Assembly (NCBI GenBank): GCA_043745195.1 | Contig: JAYTTF010000055.1 | Span: 16,998-80,997, forward strand | Direction: 5' to 3' | Length of the DNA: 64,000 bases | From: JANXSF01 sp043745195 | Lineage (GTDB): Bacteria > Acidobacteriota > Terriglobia > Bryobacterales > Bryobacteraceae | Part shown: positions 60,617-64,000 of the stretch, in pieces | Position numbering within the stretch: the first letter of the stretch is position 1 | Layout: each line of letters begins with the position of its first letter | Notes under the pieces: generated by a model | Seen by the model: only the letters and a program-made list of their open reading frames with translations | What the model was told of the DNA's origin: nothing | Databases searched by the model: none | Program-made: the position numbers and the translations under genes

Positions 60617-62422
60617 ATGAATCGAAATGCCTTGAAGTTGGTTGTAGCTTTCATTTTCACAAGTGGCTTATACGCCCAGTTTGCAGACCGGTTGACTTCC
60701 AAAATTTCTCCCGATCTTGCAGCCAGTATAGCTTCCATGGAAGACGGGCAGGAAAACAATGAGATCGATTTAATTGTACGGTTCAAGTCTTCCACTTTTT
60801 TGCGCAATGGCGTAAGCCGGTCTGCCCGGCTCAGCCGTCGAGCAACCGTTCAAAATGAGTTGGCAATCATCCAAAGCGCAGTGATTCGCGTACCGCTGGG
60901 TGAAGTGGAAATGCTGGCGGCATCGCCAGAGGTAGAATACATTTCCCCGGATCGCGATGTGATCTCCAAATTGAGCAAAGCCCGTGCAGCAACGCAGGCG
61001 GATGTGCAATGGAGCAAATTGAGATTGGACGGTTGGGGTGTGCGAGTAGCCGTCATCGATAGCGGAATCACACCCAATGAGGCCTTTTCCACCGGATCTA
61101 CTTCGCGCCTGGTTTATTCCAAATCGTTTCTTCCAAGCACCAGCCTGATGAACAATACAACTAGCGGCACGGACATAGGTGTGGCCCCGCCTGTTACTCC
61201 CGATGGTTCCATTAGTGCACTTTCCACCAGCGTGTCTGGAACTTCGATCTCGACGTCAACAGGGACCAGCGACGGCTACGGCCATGGAACCCACGTCGCC
61301 TCCATTATTGCTGGCGATGGCGAAGGAACTTCCGATCTGACAACCGCAAAATATCGCGGTATGGCCGCAGGAGTAGATCTGGTGAATCTGCGAGTTTTGG
61401 ACGACAACGGTTCCGGCAAAGAAAGCTATGTAGTGGCTGCTCTGCAATGGATTCTGACAAACAAACAGGACAAGTTGAATAACTTAAACATCCGGGTAAT
61501 CAATCTTTCGTTAGGCCGTGCAGTGTATGAAAGTTACAAACTTGACCCGCTTTGCCTTGCCGTGGAAGCGGCATGGAAAGCCGGCATCACGGTGGTTGTG
61601 GCTGCCGGCAACGATGGCCGGTATGACAATGGGACGAATAAAGGATATGGCACCATCACTTCGCCGGCCAACGATCCGTATGTAATCACAGTGGGTGCGG
61701 GTAATCCTCGTGGAACAGATACGCGCACAGACGACGTGCCTGCAACCTACAGTTCAAAGGGTCCTTCAGCAATTGATCATATTGTGAAGCCTGACATCAT
61801 GGCTCCGGGGAATCGAATTGTGGCACTGGCCACAGGTAAGCTGAAGGCAGCCAATCCAACCAATGTTGTGGATACAGTAAATAGCTACATGGAATTGAGT
61901 GGCACCAGTATGGCGGCACCTGTGGTTGCTGCGGCGGCGGCTTTGATGATTGGGCAGGATAAATTTCTTACCCCGGACCAAATCAAAATCCGCATTATGA
62001 AAACAGCTTGGCGCAGCATGATTCCAACCTCCACCGTAACGGATCCTGCAACAATGAAGACTTATACGGTTAGGAGTGACATATTTACTGTCGGGGCGGG
62101 TTATCTGGACGTATACGCTGCGTTAAACGACCGTTATTCCACCGCTCTTTCGGCGCAATCGCCAACGGCAACTATTGATGCCTCTACCGGTTTGGTCAGA
62201 ATCATTAAAGGCAGCAATGTGGTTTGGGGCGATTCCACTCTTCCAAACAATGTGGTTTGGGGCGACAACGTCAAAGGTGAGAGCGTGGTCTGGGGCGAAA
62301 GTGTTGTCTGGGGCGAAACCACACCTTCGGCACTGAGCGTCGTATGGGGTGAATCCGCCATCTACGGGTCTTCCGGTGGAGTCTCTGGCGAAGCCGGCAA
62401 GACGCTGATCAAGGGTGAGTAA
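60617..62422 (+). CDS. Secreted S8 (subtilisin-like) serine protease with VVWG repeats
   Basis: 601 residues. A signal peptide (LVVAFIFTSGLYAQ) and an inhibitor-like propeptide (about 30-115, IDLIVRFKSSTFLRNGV) precede the catalytic domain. The catalytic Asp is in VRVAVIDSGITP near 147, the His in GYGHGTHVASIIAGDG near 220, and the Ser in SGTSMAAPVVAAAA near 430. The C-terminus (about 530-585) carries six copies of an [N/S]VVWG[D/E] motif, a feature I associate with acidobacterial S8 proteases. The tail may aid secretion or surface binding. A subtilase for extracellular protein breakdown. Confidence 0.93.
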   Translation: MNRNALKLVVAFIFTSGLYAQFADRLTSKISPDLAASIASMEDGQENNEIDLIVRFKSSTFLRNGVSRSARLSRRATVQNELAIIQSAVIRVPLGEVEMLAASPEVEYISPDRDVISKLSKARAATQADVQWSKLRLDGWGVRVAVIDSGITPNEAFSTGSTSRLVYSKSFLPSTSLMNNTTSGTDIGVAPPVTPDGSISALSTSVSGTSISTSTGTSDGYGHGTHVASIIAGDGEGTSDLTTAKYRGMAAGVDLVNLRVLDDNGSGKESYVVAALQWILTNKQDKLNNLNIRVINLSLGRAVYESYKLDPLCLAVEAAWKAGITVVVAAGNDGRYDNGTNKGYGTITSPANDPYVITVGAGNPRGTDTRTDDVPATYSSKGPSAIDHIVKPDIMAPGNRIVALATGKLKAANPTNVVDTVNSYMELSGTSMAAPVVAAAAALMIGQDKFLTPDQIKIRIMKTAWRSMIPTSTVTDPATMKTYTVRSDIFTVGAGYLDVYAALNDRYSTALSAQSPTATIDASTGLVRIIKGSNVVWGDSTLPNNVVWGDNVKGESVVWGESVVWGETTPSALSVVWGESAIYGSSGGVSGEAGKTLIKGE

Positions 62423-62451
62423 TTTCTAACCCAATCACCAAAAACCTTTGC

Positions 62452-62485
62452 AATTCCGCTAGGATTGAATATTCCTAGCGGAATT
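62452..62485. promoter_or_regulatory. Perfect 13-bp hairpin three bases before a start codon
   Basis: AATTCCGCTAGGA pairs perfectly with TCCTAGCGGAATT around an 8-base loop. The 3' arm ends 3 bases before the ATG at 62489. No T-run follows. It is an unusual place for a terminator; it could sequester the initiation region of the peptidase mRNA or be a dyad for a regulator. Confidence 0.65.
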
Positions 62486-62488
62486 ACA

Positions 62489-63862
62489 ATGACCATCCGA
62501 TACTCCATTCCTCTCCTTTTTTCTCTCATCGCACTTCCTGCGTCGGCACAATACAAAGCTGTAAACCCGCAAGTTTCCAAAGTAGTCTCATCTATCACTG
62601 AAGAACGCATTGTAGAAGTTTTGAAAAAGCTGGAAGCGTTTGGGACCCGCAACCTTCTCTCATCCCAAACCGATCCTGTCCGCGGCATCGGCGCGGCCCG
62701 TCAGTGGATCTATAGTCAGTTCCGCAACTATAGTCCACGCCTTGAAGTTGCCTACGATCAATACCGCTTAAAGAAAATCGCTGAGCCGAATTCGCGCGTT
62801 CCGCGGGATGTGGATCTCTACAATGTTGTAGCCGTTCTGCCTGGCAAGGTTCATCCCGAACAACGCGTGATCATCAGCGGCCATTACGACACACTTGTCC
62901 TTACTGGTCCAACTGGCAACAGCACCACCGCCGGCGAAACCCCACCTGCAGGCGATCCCAATGGCACTGAACCCGGTGTGACCGATAACGCCAGTGGCAC
63001 TGCATGCGTCATGGAACTGGCGCGCGTGCTCAGTCAGTTTGAGTTTGAAAAGACGCTGGTTTTTATCGCCTTTGCTGGAGAAGAAGAAGGTCTGCTGGGC
63101 AGTTCGCTCTACGCGGCAAAAGCCAGGAAGGCCGGTCAGAAAATTGAAGCAGTTCTGAATAACGACATCATCGGCTTTGAAGCCTCTGGCAGTGGCCGCA
63201 TCGAAAATCGCCGGGTGAATGTTTTCTCCGACGATCCTGCTGATTCGCCCTCCCGCACCCTTGCCCGCTATGCCCGCGAAATCGGCGAACGCTACGTTCC
63301 CATGATGAAGGTAGACACTGTGTTCCGGTCTGATCGCGTCAGCCGTGGTGGAGATCACACGCCTTTTTCGCAAGAAGGATTTGCCGGTGTCCGATTCTCC
63401 TCTCCACAAGAAAATCTGGCGAATGAGCACACGATAACCGATACCTTCGCCAACACCTCGCCGGCCTACATTACAAAAGTCACAAAGGTGAACGGAGCAG
63501 TAGCCGCGTCCCTCGCCTGGGCTCCTGTAACTCCGCAGGTCTCTGAACAAGTGGAACGCAATGGACGCAAAGTGACACGGCTATTCCTGACGCGTGGAAA
63601 TGCAAGAGCCGATCCAGTGCTGAAGTGGAAGCATGCTGAGGAAAAAGATCTGGCAGGTTTCGTAGTGGTGATGCGCAGCACTACCGCCCCCTACTGGGAG
63701 CGCGAAGTTTTCGTAGGAAAGACGGCAGAGTACACCGTGCCCGATATTTCCATTGATGAATGGGTCTTCGGAGTGAAGGCTGTTGATCAAAGTGGCAATG
63801 AAAGCCTGGTTGCTCCGTATATTCCAGTGGGAAGGACCAAGCGTGTGGTTGAAGTTTATTAG
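62489..63862 (+). CDS. Secreted M28 family metallopeptidase
   Basis: 457 residues from the ATG at 62489; a TTG start at 62465 lies in the hairpin loop and is unlikely. A signal peptide (YSIPLLFSLIALPASAQ) comes first. The zinc ligands of M28 are present: VIISGHYDTL, GVTDNASGTACVMELAR, FAGEEEGLLGSSLY, LNNDIIGFEA and RGGDHTPFSQEGF. The last 110 residues form a fibronectin-like beta domain (RADPVLKWKHAEEKDLAGFV). Aminopeptidase activity outside the cytoplasm is likely, complementing the S8 protease upstream. Confidence 0.92.
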   Translation: MTIRYSIPLLFSLIALPASAQYKAVNPQVSKVVSSITEERIVEVLKKLEAFGTRNLLSSQTDPVRGIGAARQWIYSQFRNYSPRLEVAYDQYRLKKIAEPNSRVPRDVDLYNVVAVLPGKVHPEQRVIISGHYDTLVLTGPTGNSTTAGETPPAGDPNGTEPGVTDNASGTACVMELARVLSQFEFEKTLVFIAFAGEEEGLLGSSLYAAKARKAGQKIEAVLNNDIIGFEASGSGRIENRRVNVFSDDPADSPSRTLARYAREIGERYVPMMKVDTVFRSDRVSRGGDHTPFSQEGFAGVRFSSPQENLANEHTITDTFANTSPAYITKVTKVNGAVAASLAWAPVTPQVSEQVERNGRKVTRLFLTRGNARADPVLKWKHAEEKDLAGFVVVMRSTTAPYWEREVFVGKTAEYTVPDISIDEWVFGVKAVDQSGNESLVAPYIPVGRTKRVVEVY

Positions 63863-63872
63863 CCTACAGGCT

Positions 63873-63898
63873 GCTTCGGCTCAGCGAAATGCAGTTGA
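63873..63898 (+). repeat. Dispersed intergenic repeat, copy 2
   Basis: GCTTCGGCTCAGCGAAATGC followed by AGTTGA, matching 11772-11797 at 24 of 26 positions. It lies directly before the partial MITE-like element. Confidence 0.6.
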
Positions 63899-63899
63899 T

Positions 63900-64000
63900 C
63901 CTAGAAACGGCAGTTGCAAGCCGTAACCGGCACCCTGTTTGTCCAATTCGTGAAATCCGGGACGGGGGTGCAATTCTTTTGCAAGTCTTCCGTAAGCAGA
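63900..64000. mobile_element. MITE-like element, short type, left part
   Basis: Starts TCCTAGAAACGGCAGTTG and continues CAAGCCGTAACCGGCACC, matching 21760-21795 exactly and then with scattered changes to about 63958. The left flank is TTGA, not TTAA. The right end is beyond the window. Confidence 0.65.

Noticed and set aside
62215..62365. CRISPR-like spacing of similar short strings
   Set aside because: The repeats are coding (NVVWG motif) within the S8 protease, of unequal spacing, and have no spacers or cas genes.
1..64000. tRNA and rRNA genes
   Set aside because: Reading the intergenic segments I found no cloverleaf or rRNA-like sequence. A covariance-model scan would be decisive.

Overview
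This 64 kb window looks like chromosomal DNA from an Acidobacteriota bacterium, most likely of the Bryobacter/Solibacter type. This is inferred from gene content and not tested by any search. The pointers are an Oar-like TonB receptor with a carboxypeptidase-regulatory domain, a twin-arginine (Tat) tandem pair of Gfo/Idh/MocA oxidoreductases, mannonate-dehydratase-like secreted isomerases, an S8 protease with a VVWG-repeat tail, M28 and CocE-type hydrolases, and roughly 50% GC. No rRNA, tRNA or CRISPR array was seen.

Layout. 0-25.8 kb is compact housekeeping DNA: a TolC-like fragment; pyrE-truA; lexA; a DUF72 gene; a TonB receptor/CocE hydrolase/AsmA operon; a Kir potassium channel; a decayed sugar-isomerase gene; zwf-opcA-pgl (oxidative pentose phosphate entry); a pseudo-receiver protein; trpD; sucC-sucD-ndk-M28 peptidase; phhB with a beta-lactamase-fold/NamZ fusion; and a Memo-like gene. 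25.8-31 kb is an accessory island. It holds four DUF433/DUF5615 toxin-antitoxin modules (two intact, two decayed), a higBA pair with a broken toxin and an intact antitoxin, a translationally coupled pair that includes a small membrane protein, and a primase/helicase-like protein whose P-loop has been lost. 31-44.2 kb holds an SDR, an orphan OmpR-type regulator, a low-complexity membrane protein, an epoxide-hydrolase-like enzyme, an intact sugar isomerase, tex, and an operon of GAF-like protein, Slt-type transglycosylase, aminotransferase, a hypothetical protein and a P-loop-less acyl-CoA-synthetase remnant.

44.2-46.7 kb is a repeat-rich, gene-poor zone. Two copies of a TTAA-flanked MITE-like element with CCTAGAAACGGCAGTTG-type ends sit there. 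One copy has split a surface-protein gene four codons after its initiator Met. A partial duplicate of the 3' end of the neighbouring hydrolase gene lies nearby. A shorter member of the element family is at 21.76-21.98 kb, and another begins at 63.9 kb and runs off the window.

46.7-63.9 kb holds a PHP-phosphoesterase/alpha-beta-hydrolase fusion, an exported methyltransferase, a secreted protein, ssb followed by a LexA-HTH protein, rtcA with a zinc-ribbon protein and the two Gfo/Idh paralogues, a four-gene operon ending in a 1086-residue GHMP-kinase/UDPGP-pyrophosphorylase fusion, and the S8 and M28 secreted peptidases.

A theme seen directly in the sequence: many operon-leading genes have no Shine-Dalgarno sequence. 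Instead a -10 hexamer, often in the extended form TGCTAnnTT or TGCTATAAT, ends 6-13 bases before the start codon. This implies leaderless or very short-leader mRNAs. Several genes in the accessory island and beside the transposon-like element carry clear Shine-Dalgarno sequences.
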